This document shows, one piece after another, positions 16,864 through 25,135 of a DNA stretch of 64,000 bases. The stretch covers positions 682,001-746,000 of the forward strand of contig CAVSKI010000011.1 in the NCBI GenBank assembly GCA_963728495.1. The letters run 5' to 3'. Each line of letters opens with the position of its first letter. Position 1 is the stretch's first letter. The notes beneath the pieces are model-generated. The model searched no databases and had not been told where the DNA came from. It saw only the letters and a program-made list of their open reading frames with translations. This stretch comes from JACVRW01 sp963728495. Its GTDB lineage: Bacteria; Actinomycetota; Thermoleophilia; Solirubrobacterales; Thermoleophilaceae. The position numbers and the translations under genes were made by a program.

Positions 16864-17241
16864 CTAGCCCTCCCGAACGCTGGCCGCGAGGCGCTTGGGC
16901 GCGGCGAGCAGGTAGGCCTCCACCGCCAGGCGTTCCAGCTCGCCCCAATCCACCGCGCCGGAGTCGAGTCGCAGGCCCACCCATCCGCGCGAGGCGGTGT
17001 AGGAGGGCAGGAAGAAGCGCGCTGAGTCGCGCTCTGCGAGCGCGCTGTTCTCGCCCGGCGGCGCCTTGCAGGTGAAGGCGAGCCGGCCGTCGCCGTGATG
17101 GTCGTCGAGCAGCCAGCCAAACCGCTTGCCGCGCACCGCGAATCCGATGTGCTGGCCCTCCTCGACCGTCACCTCGGGAAGCGCGGCGCAGAGCTCGCGC
17201 ACGCGTGAGCGCGTGGCCTCGCGGCGGGATTCGGAGAGCAT
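16864..17241 (-). CDS. MmcQ/YjbR family protein
   Basis: A 125-residue cytosolic protein with the YjbR/CyaY-like double-wing fold: VRELCAALPEVTVEEGQHIGF, then FGWLLDDHHGDGRLAFTCKAP and the closing WGELERLAVEAYLLAAPKRLA. The family is said to bind DNA but has no defined role. It converges on rny with 2 bp between stops and is divergent from miaB. A TAGCCT hexamer ends 7 nt before ATG 17241. Confidence 0.82.
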   Translation of the reverse strand: MLSESRREATRSRVRELCAALPEVTVEEGQHIGFAVRGKRFGWLLDDHHGDGRLAFTCKAPPGENSALAERDSARFFLPSYTASRGWVGLRLDSGAVDWGELERLAVEAYLLAAPKRLAASVREG

Positions 17242-17248
17242 CCGGCCC

Positions 17249-17254
17249 AGGCTA
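17249..17254 (-). promoter_or_regulatory. Candidate -10 box, MmcQ/YjbR gene
   Basis: Minus-strand TAGCCT, then 7 nt, then ATG 17241. Confidence 0.45.
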
Positions 17255-17304
17255 CTGCGAGGTCCACCAGGACTTCCTGGACCGGGTGAGATGGCGCTTC
17301 GCGC

Positions 17305-17310
17305 TAGCCT
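17305..17310 (+). promoter_or_regulatory. Candidate -10 box, leaderless start of miaB
   Basis: TAGCCT, then 7 nt, then GTG 17318. It directly follows a small GCGC-TTC-GCGC hairpin at 17294-17304. Confidence 0.45.
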
Positions 17311-17317
17311 CGCAGGC

Positions 17318-18637
17318 GTGAAGAGCTACCACCTGACCACCTTCGGGTGCCAGATGAACGAGCACGACTCCGAGCGCATGAAGGGCATGCTCGAGTCGCT
17401 GGGTTATTCCGAGGCCGGGGAGCGCTCCGGCGCCGATCTCATTCTCTTCAACACCTGTTCGATCCGCGAGAAGGCGGACAACCGGCTTGTGGGCCACCTC
17501 GGAGAGGCCAAGCGGCTGAAGAGTGAGGACCCGCGGCGGGTGATCGGCATCGGCGGGTGTTGGTCTCAGTCGATGAAGGAGCAGGTATTCGAGCTGTTTC
17601 CGTTCGTCGACGTCGCGTTCGGGCCGGGGCAGGTCCACCGGCTGGCCGAGTTCCTGACCAGCGACAGCCTCAGCGCGCAGGGTTACTTCGAGTTCGAGGG
17701 CTTCACCGGCCACCTGCCCATGAAGCGTGAGCGCGAACATCAGGCCTGGGTGCAGATCTCGGTGGGCTGCAACTGCGTGTGCTCCTACTGCATCGTTCCC
17801 TCCACCCGTGGCCGCGAGGTCTCGCGGCCTGCCGATGAGCTGGTGGCCGAGGTCGAGCGCCTGGCGGGCGACGGCGTCAGGGAGGTCACGCTCCTGGGCC
17901 AGAACGTCTGCTCTTACGGACGAGACCTCCCTGGGGGGGCGAAAACCAGCTTTGCCGAGCTTCTATCGATGATCGACGCCATCGACGGAGTGGAGCGCAT
18001 CAGGTATACGAGTCCCCATCCCAAGGACATACGCGAGGACGTGATCCGCGCGCACGCGGAGCTGGCGAGCGTGTGCGATCACATCCATCTGCCGCTCCAG
18101 TCGGGCTCGTCGCGGGTCCTAAAGGCCATGCGGCGCACCTACAACAAGGAGCGCTACCTCGACCGGGTGGGGATGATCCGTGAGCTCGTGCCCGACTGCG
18201 CGATCACCACGGACATCATCGTCGGCTTCCCGAGCGAGAGCGACGACGACTTCGAGGAGACGATGGAGGTGGTCGAGCAGGTGCGCTACGACTCCGCCTT
18301 CACGTTCGTGTTCTCACCCCGGCGCGGGACGCTTGCCGCGGAGCTCGAGGACGTGTTGCCGCACGAGGTCAAGAGCGAGCGCATGGGCCGGTTGGTCGAT
18401 GCGGTGCAGCAGCACGCGGCCGAGCGGGCGCAGCGCTTCGTCGGGCGCACGATGGAGGTGCTGGTCGAGGGGCCGTCGCGGACCGATCCCTCCCGGCTGC
18501 GCGGGCGCATTCGTCACAACAAGACAGTGCACTTCGCGGGCACGGCCGCCCCCGGCGAGCTGACTCAGGTGGAGATCGAATCCGCCACCAGCACCACGCT
18601 CGCAGGCCACGAGCGCCTGTTGGCCCGGCTGGCCTAG
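17318..18637 (+). CDS. miaB: tRNA-2-methylthio-N6-isopentenyladenosine37 methylthiotransferase
   Basis: A 439-residue radical-SAM methylthiotransferase acting on i6A37 of tRNA, the modification made by MiaA. The N-terminal UPF0004 domain supplies three cluster cysteines in TTFGCQMNEHDS, FNTCSIREKAD and GGCWSQ. The radical-SAM CxxxCxxC is CNCVCSYC, with an extra Cys inside. HLPLQSGSSRVLKAM and a C-terminal TRAM domain (VEGPSR..LRGRIRHNKTVHF) follow. GTG 17318 fits the family start VKSYHLTTFG; an ATG at 17291 would add nine unlikely residues. miaA lies ~1 kb downstream. Confidence 0.97.
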   Translation: MKSYHLTTFGCQMNEHDSERMKGMLESLGYSEAGERSGADLILFNTCSIREKADNRLVGHLGEAKRLKSEDPRRVIGIGGCWSQSMKEQVFELFPFVDVAFGPGQVHRLAEFLTSDSLSAQGYFEFEGFTGHLPMKREREHQAWVQISVGCNCVCSYCIVPSTRGREVSRPADELVAEVERLAGDGVREVTLLGQNVCSYGRDLPGGAKTSFAELLSMIDAIDGVERIRYTSPHPKDIREDVIRAHAELASVCDHIHLPLQSGSSRVLKAMRRTYNKERYLDRVGMIRELVPDCAITTDIIVGFPSESDDDFEETMEVVEQVRYDSAFTFVFSPRRGTLAAELEDVLPHEVKSERMGRLVDAVQQHAAERAQRFVGRTMEVLVEGPSRTDPSRLRGRIRHNKTVHFAGTAAPGELTQVEIESATSTTLAGHERLLARLA

Positions 18638-18649
18638 TGTCGTGAGCCT

Positions 18650-19360
18650 CTAGCGGCTGAACGCCCGCTGTAGATCCGCCAGGGCGGCTTGCGCCGCCAG
18701 CGATCCACCGGGACCGGCCCACGCAGAGCTCGTGAGCTCGACTGCGTCGCCGCCGGGGCGTATGAGCTCCACGCCGGCGTCCGAGAGCAGCGCAGCGGCA
18801 AACGAGTCGTCGGCGTAGGTCCCGGCCACCCTGGCGTTGCGCGGCAGCGACCTGCGCACCCGTGCCAGATGCTCGTCATAGGCGCTCAGCAGCGCCTCGG
18901 CGTCGTTGGTGCGTCCGAGGGCCTCCCCGACCAGACGCAGGTTGAGCTTCCACTGCGCACCGCCCGCGTCGATCACAACGGTGGGCGCCACCGCGATGAG
19001 TTCCGCGAACTCACTCTGGGTCACAGGTGCGCTGGCGATGATCACGTCGGTGTCCTCGGGCGGCGGCTCGTTCGCCTTCAGCAGCGGCACCCCGCGGCCT
19101 CGAGCGCGCAGGTAGTCGGGCAGCTCCGCGCCCGGCACCGAGGCGGCCACCGGCTCGACCTGCAGGGCGAGCGTGTCGTCGAGAGCCTCGAGGCTCATCG
19201 CGGCGGGCGTCTCGGCCTGCCCGGGCACCTTGCTCTCCCCGAGCACGTGCTGCACCTTGAGCGGCCGGGCGGTCTCCTTGGCCTCGTCGAACCCCGACTC
19301 CTGGCAGCCCGGGCTCACGACGGCGGAGAGCCCGAGGACGAGAACGATCGCGGTGCGCAC
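18650..19360 (-). CDS. Siderophore/metal ABC-type substrate-binding lipoprotein
   Basis: A secreted lipoprotein of ~236 residues. The start IVLVLGLSAVVSPGC is a signal peptide with a lipobox-like SPGC, so Cys ~20 would be lipidated. The rest follows the FecB/FepB (TroA) fold: DVIIASAPVTQSEFAEL, APTVVIDAG and GEALGRTNDAEALLSAYDEHLARV. At 236 residues it is shorter than the usual ~300. No permease or ATPase gene is adjacent, so it would have to work with a transporter elsewhere or as a scavenger. GTG 19360 is chosen for the signal peptide; the frame is open further upstream without coding character. Confidence 0.72.
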   Translation of the reverse strand: MRTAIVLVLGLSAVVSPGCQESGFDEAKETARPLKVQHVLGESKVPGQAETPAAMSLEALDDTLALQVEPVAASVPGAELPDYLRARGRGVPLLKANEPPPEDTDVIIASAPVTQSEFAELIAVAPTVVIDAGGAQWKLNLRLVGEALGRTNDAEALLSAYDEHLARVRRSLPRNARVAGTYADDSFAAALLSDAGVELIRPGGDAVELTSSAWAGPGGSLAAQAALADLQRAFSR

Positions 19361-19371
19361 AGCAGGTATTA

Positions 19372-19563
19372 CTAGCGATGGCGCGTGGAAACGGGCGGGG
19401 AACTGCGCGACCTGAGGCGAAAGAACACGAAGTGCGGCTCGCTGGTCAGGCGCTCCCAGGCCTCCGGATATCGATCGCGATATTGCTCGAGGGGCTGTGG
19501 CTCGGAGAGCCGCCCGGCCGGGCACCGGTCTCCTCCGCCTCGTGCGACCGCTCGCAGCGTCAC
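19372..19563 (-). CDS. Small unknown ORF with strong codon bias
   Basis: Between the binding-protein gene and miaA, the minus strand encodes up to 63 residues. The segment PLEQYRDRYPEAWERLTSEP and the following HFVFFRLR use G/C-ending codons almost throughout, like real genes here. The end is a TAG at 19372, 11 nt before the binding-protein start. The start is unclear; GTG 19563 is the first in-frame candidate and has no ribosome site. I do not recognise the family, though the YPEAW..FVFFR pattern looks like a folded domain. It may be a fragment of an older gene. Confidence 0.4.
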   Translation of the reverse strand: MTLRAVARGGGDRCPAGRLSEPQPLEQYRDRYPEAWERLTSEPHFVFFRLRSRSSPPVSTRHR

Positions 19564-19596
19564 GCGGGCGCCACCGGCCGCTATTACTAAGCGATC

Positions 19597-20520
19597 GTGC
19601 ACGTGATCGCCCTGTTCGGGCCCACCGGGGTGGGGAAGACGGCGGTGGCGATCGCCCTGGCCGAGCTGCTTCGCGCCCGTGGAGAGGACCCTCTCGCCGT
19701 GTCCGCCGACGCGCTCCAGGTGTACCGCGGCCTGGAGCTGCTCACGGGAGCTGCCGATGTGGGCGAGCAGGACCGTTTGGAGCACCGCCTCCTCTCCTTC
19801 GTGGCCGCGCACGAGAGCTTCTCGGCCGGGCAGTTCGCGCCGCGCGCACGGCGGGAGATCGACACGGCATTGGCCGCCGGGCGGCGGCCCCTGGTGGTTG
19901 GCGGCACCGGTCTGTACCTGCAGGCGGCGCTCACCGACCTCGAGTTGAGGCCCCCACCCGACCCCGGCGTCCGCGAGCGAATCGAGGCGCGGGCGGCCGA
20001 GCACGGGGTGCCCGCGCTGTACGCCGAGCTGGCCCGCCGCGCCCCCACCGCGGCGGCGCGGCTCGATCCGGCGGACCGCACGCGCGTTGTTCGCGCGCTC
20101 GAGCTGCTGGAGATGGGGGAGGAGCCGGCGCCCGCCGGAGCGGAGTCGCGGCTCTGGACGGCGCGGTTGCGCCACCCGACGCTGCTGTGCGGCCTCGTGA
20201 TGGAGCGAGAGGCCCTCTACGAGCGGATCGACGCCCGCGTGGACGAGATGGTCGCCGCCGGCGCGGCGGAGCAGGTCCGGGCCGCGGCCGAGGCCGGCGC
20301 GTCGCCCACGGCGCGCTCCGCGCTGGGCTTCGAGGAGCTGTTGCGAGGCGACGTCGAGGCCACCAAACGGCGCACGCGCAACTACGCAAAACGCCAGCTC
20401 GCCTGGATGCGCCGCCTGCCGGAGGTGGAGCGGGTCGACCTCACCGACCTCACAATCGAGTCAGCCGCGGAGCGGATCGCCCATATACTGGCCGCGCGGC
20501 CAGGGGAGGCCCCAAACTGA
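19597..20520 (+). CDS. miaA: tRNA dimethylallyltransferase
   Basis: A 307-residue enzyme that isopentenylates A37 of tRNAs reading UNN codons. P-loop FGPTGVGKTAVAIALAEL lies at residues 7-24, the catalytic/tRNA region SADALQVYRGLELLTG, then VVGGTGLYLQAAL, LDPADRTRVVRALELLE and the C-terminal KRQLAWMR. GTG 19597 is the first start that keeps the P-loop strand. It provides the substrate for MiaB, encoded ~1 kb upstream; the two are separated by the opposite-strand lipoprotein gene. The stop is 10 bp before the penicillin-acylase gene. Confidence 0.96.
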   Translation: MHVIALFGPTGVGKTAVAIALAELLRARGEDPLAVSADALQVYRGLELLTGAADVGEQDRLEHRLLSFVAAHESFSAGQFAPRARREIDTALAAGRRPLVVGGTGLYLQAALTDLELRPPPDPGVRERIEARAAEHGVPALYAELARRAPTAAARLDPADRTRVVRALELLEMGEEPAPAGAESRLWTARLRHPTLLCGLVMEREALYERIDARVDEMVAAGAAEQVRAAAEAGASPTARSALGFEELLRGDVEATKRRTRNYAKRQLAWMRRLPEVERVDLTDLTIESAAERIAHILAARPGEAPN

Positions 20521-20530
20521 GGAGAGATCT

Positions 20531-22966
20531 GTGAAGCGCACCTTGTGGTTCGCCGCCGTCATGGCGGTTTTCTTTGCCGCCGTCCCGAGCGCCTACGCGG
20601 TGCGCGACTACGCGCGAACCGCGCGCAACATCATTCCGTCCGGGCAGTACGGCGGGGTGCCGGTGCCGCCGGAGGGCGATCGCCAGGCGAAGATGTACGA
20701 CGCGCTCACACCGCTCTTCGACGACGTCGACAACGGCGATCTCTTCAGCCTCTTCAAGTCCGAGAAGCTGAGCGCCAAGGGGGAGGGTCCGCTCAAGACC
20801 GAGCGCCCGCGCAAGGGCGTGCGCATCGTCCGCGACGCCTTCAACGTGCCGCACATCTACGGCAAGACCGACGATGACGTGACCTTCGGCGCGGGCTGGG
20901 CGCTCGCCCAGGACCGAGCGCTGCTGCTCGAGCAGGCGCGCTACAACGCCCGAGTCGCCGCCATCGATGCTCCGGGGCTCAAGGCAATAAACCTGATCGT
21001 CGCGCTGAAGACCTTCCAGCCCAGCCGGCAGACCGAGCGCGAGATCGCCAAGGAGGCCAAGATCCTGCGCAAGCGCTACGGCCGCCGCGGGCGCCGGTTC
21101 CTTCACGACATCGACGTGTTCGTAAAGGGCATCAACGCCCAGTTCCGCGAGTCGAACAGCGCGTCGAAGCCCTGGACGCGCAACGACGTGATCGCTCTCA
21201 ACGCGGTCAAGAGCCAGCTCTTCGGAGAGGGCGGCGGCGGCGAGGTCAATGCCGCGCAGATGCTTGACGGACTGCAGGACTCTCTCGGTGGCGACCGCGG
21301 CCTGTCGGTCTGGAACGACCTGCGCCAGCGCCAGGATCCGGAGACCCCGGTGTCGATCAAGGGCAATTTCCCCTATGCGCCGCTGCCCAAGAGCCGTGCC
21401 GGCAACGTGGTTATCGACAATGGCTCCTTCCAGCCGATTCCGGTGCCGGGCACCACCACGGCACGAGCCGCCGGCACCATGCCGCCGCTGGCGAGCAATG
21501 TGCTGATGGTGGCGGGCAAGCGCTCGAAGTCGGGCAATCCGCTGTTCGTCGGCGGCCCGCAGATCGGCTACTTCTATCCCGGCCTCACCCTCGAGATGGA
21601 CCTTCACGGTCCGGGCTGGAACGCCCGCGGCGCCACGTCGGCGCCCTTCCCGGGCTACATCCTCATCGGCCGCCGCGAGGACTTCGTCTGGTCTCTCACA
21701 TCGGCCGGCGCGGACATCATCGACACCTACGTCGAGACGCTCTGCGAGGGCAGCGACCTCAAGTACCTCTACAAGGGCAAGTGCCGTTCGATGAAGCATT
21801 TCAATGCCGGCAGCATCGACGGTCAGCCGGTGGAGTTCGACAGGACCGTTCACGGGCCCGTCCTGGGCTACGCCACGGTCGGCGGGCGGCGCGTGGCGGT
21901 CTCGCGCAAGCGTTCGAGCTACCTGCTCGACGGCGTCGACCTGCTGCTATTCCAGCGCCTCACCCGCGGCAGGGTGCGTAATGCGCGCGACTTCTTCAAG
22001 GCCGCGTCCGTCTCGCCGCAGACCTTCAATACGTTCTACGCCGACGACGACGAGGCGGCGATGATCACCACGGGTCGCCTTCCCCTCCGGCCCAAGGGTG
22101 TCGATCCGGGCCTCCCCACAGACGGCAAGGGCCGGCACGAGTGGCGCGGCTTCCTCAAGGCGAAGGCGCATCCGCAGGGCATCGTGCGCTCCGGGGTGCT
22201 CAACAACTGGAACAACAAGCCCGCGCGCGGGTTCCCGGGCGCCGACAACCAGTGGTCCTACGGTCCGCTCAGCCGCGTCGACCTGCTCAACCAGAACACG
22301 AACAAGCGGCGCAAGCACACGCTGGCCACGCTGACCGGCGCGATGAACGCCGGGGCGACCCAGGACGTGCGCACCATGACTTTCGTGCCGCTGCTGGCCG
22401 AGTTTCTCAAGGGCGGCACGTCGCCCTCGCCGCGCGCCACGCGCATGCTCGAGCTGCTCGAGGAGTGGAACAGGCAGGGCGGCAGCCGCCTGGACCGCGA
22501 CCTCGACGGGAAGATCGACCACCCCGGCGCCGCGATCCTGGACACGGCCTGGAACCGGCTGGCCGACGCGACGCTGGTGCCCGTGCTGGGCCAGCCGCTG
22601 GCGGATCAGCTCTCGAACACCCTGCACCGCCGCTACGACCTGCCGCCAATGGGCCAGTTCGGCGGCTGGCACATGTACATGTCGAAGGACCTGCGGAGGC
22701 TGCTCGGCAAGCCGGTGAAGGGGCCGCTGCGCAACCGCTACTGCGGGGCCGGAGACGTGAACCGCTGCCGCGCCGACCTGTGGGCGGCCATGGAGGCCGC
22801 CGGAGTGCAGCTCGCGGCCGCCCAGGGGCCCGATCCGGCCACCTGGCAGGCCGACGCCACGCGCGAGCGCATCACGTTCGCGCCGGGACTGCTGCCCTAC
22901 ACGATGCGCTACACCAACCGGCCCAGCGGAATCCAGCAGGTGATCGAGTTCGGAGGGCACCGCTAG
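20531..22966 (+). CDS. Penicillin acylase family (Ntn hydrolase) secreted enzyme
   Basis: An 811-residue exported amidohydrolase. Signal peptide MKRTLWFAAVMAVFFAAVPSAYA is followed by the alpha chain with VRIVRDAFNVPHIYGKTDDD and GAGWALAQDRALLLEQARYN. Self-cleavage would expose Ser322 in PLASNVLMVAG as the N-terminal nucleophile of the beta chain. Later landmarks are YPGLTLEMDLHGPGWNARG, the RTVHGPV motif and NNWNNKPA. Family members cleave penicillins, N-acyl-homoserine lactones, aculeacin or cyclic lipopeptides; the substrate cannot be read here. GTG 20531 has a gaggagag ribosome site. It lies 10 bp after miaA, so they may share a transcript. Confidence 0.9.
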   Translation: MKRTLWFAAVMAVFFAAVPSAYAVRDYARTARNIIPSGQYGGVPVPPEGDRQAKMYDALTPLFDDVDNGDLFSLFKSEKLSAKGEGPLKTERPRKGVRIVRDAFNVPHIYGKTDDDVTFGAGWALAQDRALLLEQARYNARVAAIDAPGLKAINLIVALKTFQPSRQTEREIAKEAKILRKRYGRRGRRFLHDIDVFVKGINAQFRESNSASKPWTRNDVIALNAVKSQLFGEGGGGEVNAAQMLDGLQDSLGGDRGLSVWNDLRQRQDPETPVSIKGNFPYAPLPKSRAGNVVIDNGSFQPIPVPGTTTARAAGTMPPLASNVLMVAGKRSKSGNPLFVGGPQIGYFYPGLTLEMDLHGPGWNARGATSAPFPGYILIGRREDFVWSLTSAGADIIDTYVETLCEGSDLKYLYKGKCRSMKHFNAGSIDGQPVEFDRTVHGPVLGYATVGGRRVAVSRKRSSYLLDGVDLLLFQRLTRGRVRNARDFFKAASVSPQTFNTFYADDDEAAMITTGRLPLRPKGVDPGLPTDGKGRHEWRGFLKAKAHPQGIVRSGVLNNWNNKPARGFPGADNQWSYGPLSRVDLLNQNTNKRRKHTLATLTGAMNAGATQDVRTMTFVPLLAEFLKGGTSPSPRATRMLELLEEWNRQGGSRLDRDLDGKIDHPGAAILDTAWNRLADATLVPVLGQPLADQLSNTLHRRYDLPPMGQFGGWHMYMSKDLRRLLGKPVKGPLRNRYCGAGDVNRCRADLWAAMEAAGVQLAAAQGPDPATWQADATRERITFAPGLLPYTMRYTNRPSGIQQVIEFGGHR

Positions 22967-23041
22967 ACGGCGACCTGAGTCGTCAGTTCGCGCGCACCTT
23001 CCCGGCGTCTGGGCGCGCCTGAGGCCACCCGTCGGAATCGC

Positions 23042-23057
23042 CGATGCTCTGGCATCG
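23042..23057 (+). terminator. Possible hairpin between acylase gene and dapF
   Basis: CGATGC, loop TCTG, GCATCG: a 6-bp perfect stem, 75 bp after the acylase stop. No T-run follows, so terminator function is uncertain. Confidence 0.3.
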
Positions 23058-23131
23058 ACTCATCCCACGTGTGCCCTCAGTTCGCACCCAGCCGCTCGGG
23101 AAGCTGAAGCGGAACTTCCGACTCAGGTCAC

Positions 23132-23137
23132 TAGATT
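23132..23137 (+). promoter_or_regulatory. Candidate -10 box, leaderless start of dapF
   Basis: TAGATT, then 8 nt, then GTG 23146. Confidence 0.5.
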
Positions 23138-23145
23138 GGCGGGCC

Positions 23146-23991
23146 GTGCGGTTCGAGAAGTGGCAGGCACTCGGTAACGACTACGTCATCGTCGAGGAGC
23201 GAAGGCTTGCTTTCGAGCTGACCCCCGCGCGCGTGCGAGCGCTCTGCGCGCCGCATCTGGGGATCGGCTCGGACGGCGTGCTGCTGCTGCGCGAGAGCGA
23301 CGAGGCGCAGGTGGTGGCCGAGATCCGCATCTACAACCCCGACGGCTCGGAGGCCGAGCTGTCGGGCAACGGAGTTCGCCAGGCGGTGATGTACCTGCGC
23401 CGCTCGGGCTGGGTCGAAGACGATTCGTTCTCGGTGCTCACGGCCGCCGGTGAGGTCCACCCGCGCATCGAGGGAGAGCTGTGCACGATGGGCATCGGCC
23501 GGGCCCGGCTGCGCGCGCCGGACGATTTTCCCTCGGGTGGAGAGGACGGCACCGGCACTTTGCGCTCCGCCGGCCGCGACTTCGCCTTCCAGTTCGTGCA
23601 GGTCGGAAACCCCCAGTGCGCGATCGAGGCCGGCGAGGAGCTCGAGACCCTCGACCTGCAGCGCTTCGGGCCGGACATCGAGAGCCACGAGCTGTTCCCG
23701 CGGCGCACCAACGTGTCGTTCTGGCGCCGCACCGGCGACGATTCGATCCGCGCCCGCATCTTCGAGCGCGGGGTGGGGGAGACGATGTCCTCGGGGACCG
23801 GCGCGACGGGGGCCGCCATCGCGGCCGTGGTGAGCGGCGCGCGGAGCCCGGTGACGGTCGCGCTCGACGGCGGGGAGCTCGCGGTCGAGGTGGGAAACGA
23901 TCTGAACGTGAAGCTGACCGGCTGGGCGCGCCCCGTCTACGCGGGCGAGCTCAGCGATGAGTTCGTGAAGGAGTTGAATGCAACCGAGTAG
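23146..23991 (+). CDS. dapF: Diaminopimelate epimerase homologue with both catalytic Cys replaced by Ser
   Basis: A 281-residue protein with the paired DapF fold: FEKWQALGNDYVIV, IYNPDGSEAEL, VQVGNPQCAIEAG, RTNVSFW and FERGVGET. Standard DapF inverts LL-DAP to meso-DAP with two cysteines acting as acid and base, in MCGNG and ACGTG. Here these read LSGNG (Ser73) and SSGTG (Ser216). Everything else, including spacing, is family-like. GTG 23146 is supported by the leaderless-type TAGATT upstream. The aminotransferase gene overlaps its 3' end by 14 nt, a coupled lysine/peptidoglycan pair. Whether it epimerises DAP with serines, or does something else, is open. Confidence 0.85.
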   Translation: MRFEKWQALGNDYVIVEERRLAFELTPARVRALCAPHLGIGSDGVLLLRESDEAQVVAEIRIYNPDGSEAELSGNGVRQAVMYLRRSGWVEDDSFSVLTAAGEVHPRIEGELCTMGIGRARLRAPDDFPSGGEDGTGTLRSAGRDFAFQFVQVGNPQCAIEAGEELETLDLQRFGPDIESHELFPRRTNVSFWRRTGDDSIRARIFERGVGETMSSGTGATGAAIAAVVSGARSPVTVALDGGELAVEVGNDLNVKLTGWARPVYAGELSDEFVKELNATE

Positions 23992-25135
23992 CCGCCTGGA
24001 CCGCCTGCCGCCCTACCTGTTCGCCGAGCTGTCGCGCAAGATCGCCGAAAAGCAGGCAGCAGGGGTGGACGTGATCTCGCTGGGCATCGGCGACCCGGAC
24101 ACGCCGACGCCCGCGCCGGTGATCGAGGCGCTCTGCGCGGGGGCCGGAGACGAGGGCACCCATCAATACCCGTCGAACCTCGGCCGCCCCGAGCTGCGCG
24201 AGGCCTTTGCCCGCTTCTACGAGCGACGCTTCGGCGTGGCGCTCGACCCCGACAGCGAGATCGTTCCCGCGCTCGGGGCCAAGGAATGCGTGTTCAACCT
24301 CAACCTCGCCTTTCTCGACCCCGACTCCGTTGCGCTGGCGGCCGACCCGGGCTATCCCGTCTACACCGGCGGGCCGCTGATCGCCGGGGCCGAGGCGGTC
24401 CTGATGCCGCTCCTCCCCGAGCTCGGCTTCGGCCCCGACCTGGATGTCATCGGGGGCGACGTGGCTGGGCGCGCGCGGCTGATGTACCTCAACTATCCGA
24501 ACAACCCCACCGGCGCGATCGCGCCCGAGGGCCTTTTCGAGCGTGCGGTCGAGTTCGGCCGCGAGCACAACGTGCTGATCGTGCACGACGCCTCGTACAC
24601 CGAGACCACCTTCGACGGATACGTGGCGCCGAGCTTCCTGGAGACCCCGGGAGCCAAGGAGGTCGGCGTCGAGATCTTCTCGCTCTCCAAGGGCTGGAAC
24701 ATGACCGGCTGGCGAACGGCGGCCATCGTGGGCAACGCGGAGGCCGTGAGCACGTACTGGCGCCTGAAGACCAACATCGACTCCGGCATGTTCGAGGCCG
24801 TGCAGCTGGCCGCCATCGCGGCGCTCGATGCCGGCGCGCCCGAGGAGATGAGGGAGATCTACCAGCGCAGGCGCGACCTCGTGTGCGACGCGTTGGCGGA
24901 GGTGGGGGTGTCGGTGACCCCACCGCTCGGGACGATCTACGTTTGGGCGCCAGTGCCCGAGGGGCACACCTCAGCCTCCTACTGCGAGCTGGTACTCGAG
25001 GAATCCGGCGTGGTGGTGTCGCCCGGCGGAGCCTACGGCCCCAACGGCGAGGGCTTCTTCCGCATCTCGCTGACCGTGCCCGACGAGCGGCTGACCGAGG
25101 CAGTCGAGCGGCTGCGGGGTAGCCTGGGCGGCTGA
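23978..25135 (+). CDS. LL-diaminopimelate aminotransferase-type (DapL/DapC) PLP enzyme
   Basis: A 385-residue fold-type I aminotransferase. Landmarks are ISLGIGDPDTPTP, HQYPSNLGRPELREA, LNYPNNPTGA (with the PLP-contact Asn), VHDASYTETTFDG and the Schiff-base Lys in SLSKGWNMTGWRTA. The C-terminal FFRISLTVPDERL carries the carboxylate-binding Arg. DapL converts tetrahydrodipicolinate straight to LL-DAP; relatives act as N-succinyl-DAP or alanine aminotransferases. Overlap with dapF by 14 nt favours the DAP role. ATG 23978 begins MQPSSRLDRLPPYLFAEL, matching family starts. Confidence 0.87.
   Translation: MQPSSRLDRLPPYLFAELSRKIAEKQAAGVDVISLGIGDPDTPTPAPVIEALCAGAGDEGTHQYPSNLGRPELREAFARFYERRFGVALDPDSEIVPALGAKECVFNLNLAFLDPDSVALAADPGYPVYTGGPLIAGAEAVLMPLLPELGFGPDLDVIGGDVAGRARLMYLNYPNNPTGAIAPEGLFERAVEFGREHNVLIVHDASYTETTFDGYVAPSFLETPGAKEVGVEIFSLSKGWNMTGWRTAAIVGNAEAVSTYWRLKTNIDSGMFEAVQLAAIAALDAGAPEEMREIYQRRRDLVCDALAEVGVSVTPPLGTIYVWAPVPEGHTSASYCELVLEESGVVVSPGGAYGPNGEGFFRISLTVPDERLTEAVERLRGSLGG

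Noticed and set aside
22967..23145. A tRNA or small RNA gene in the gap before dapF
   Set aside because: No cloverleaf, no TTCRA box and no CCA end could be found; only a short hairpin.
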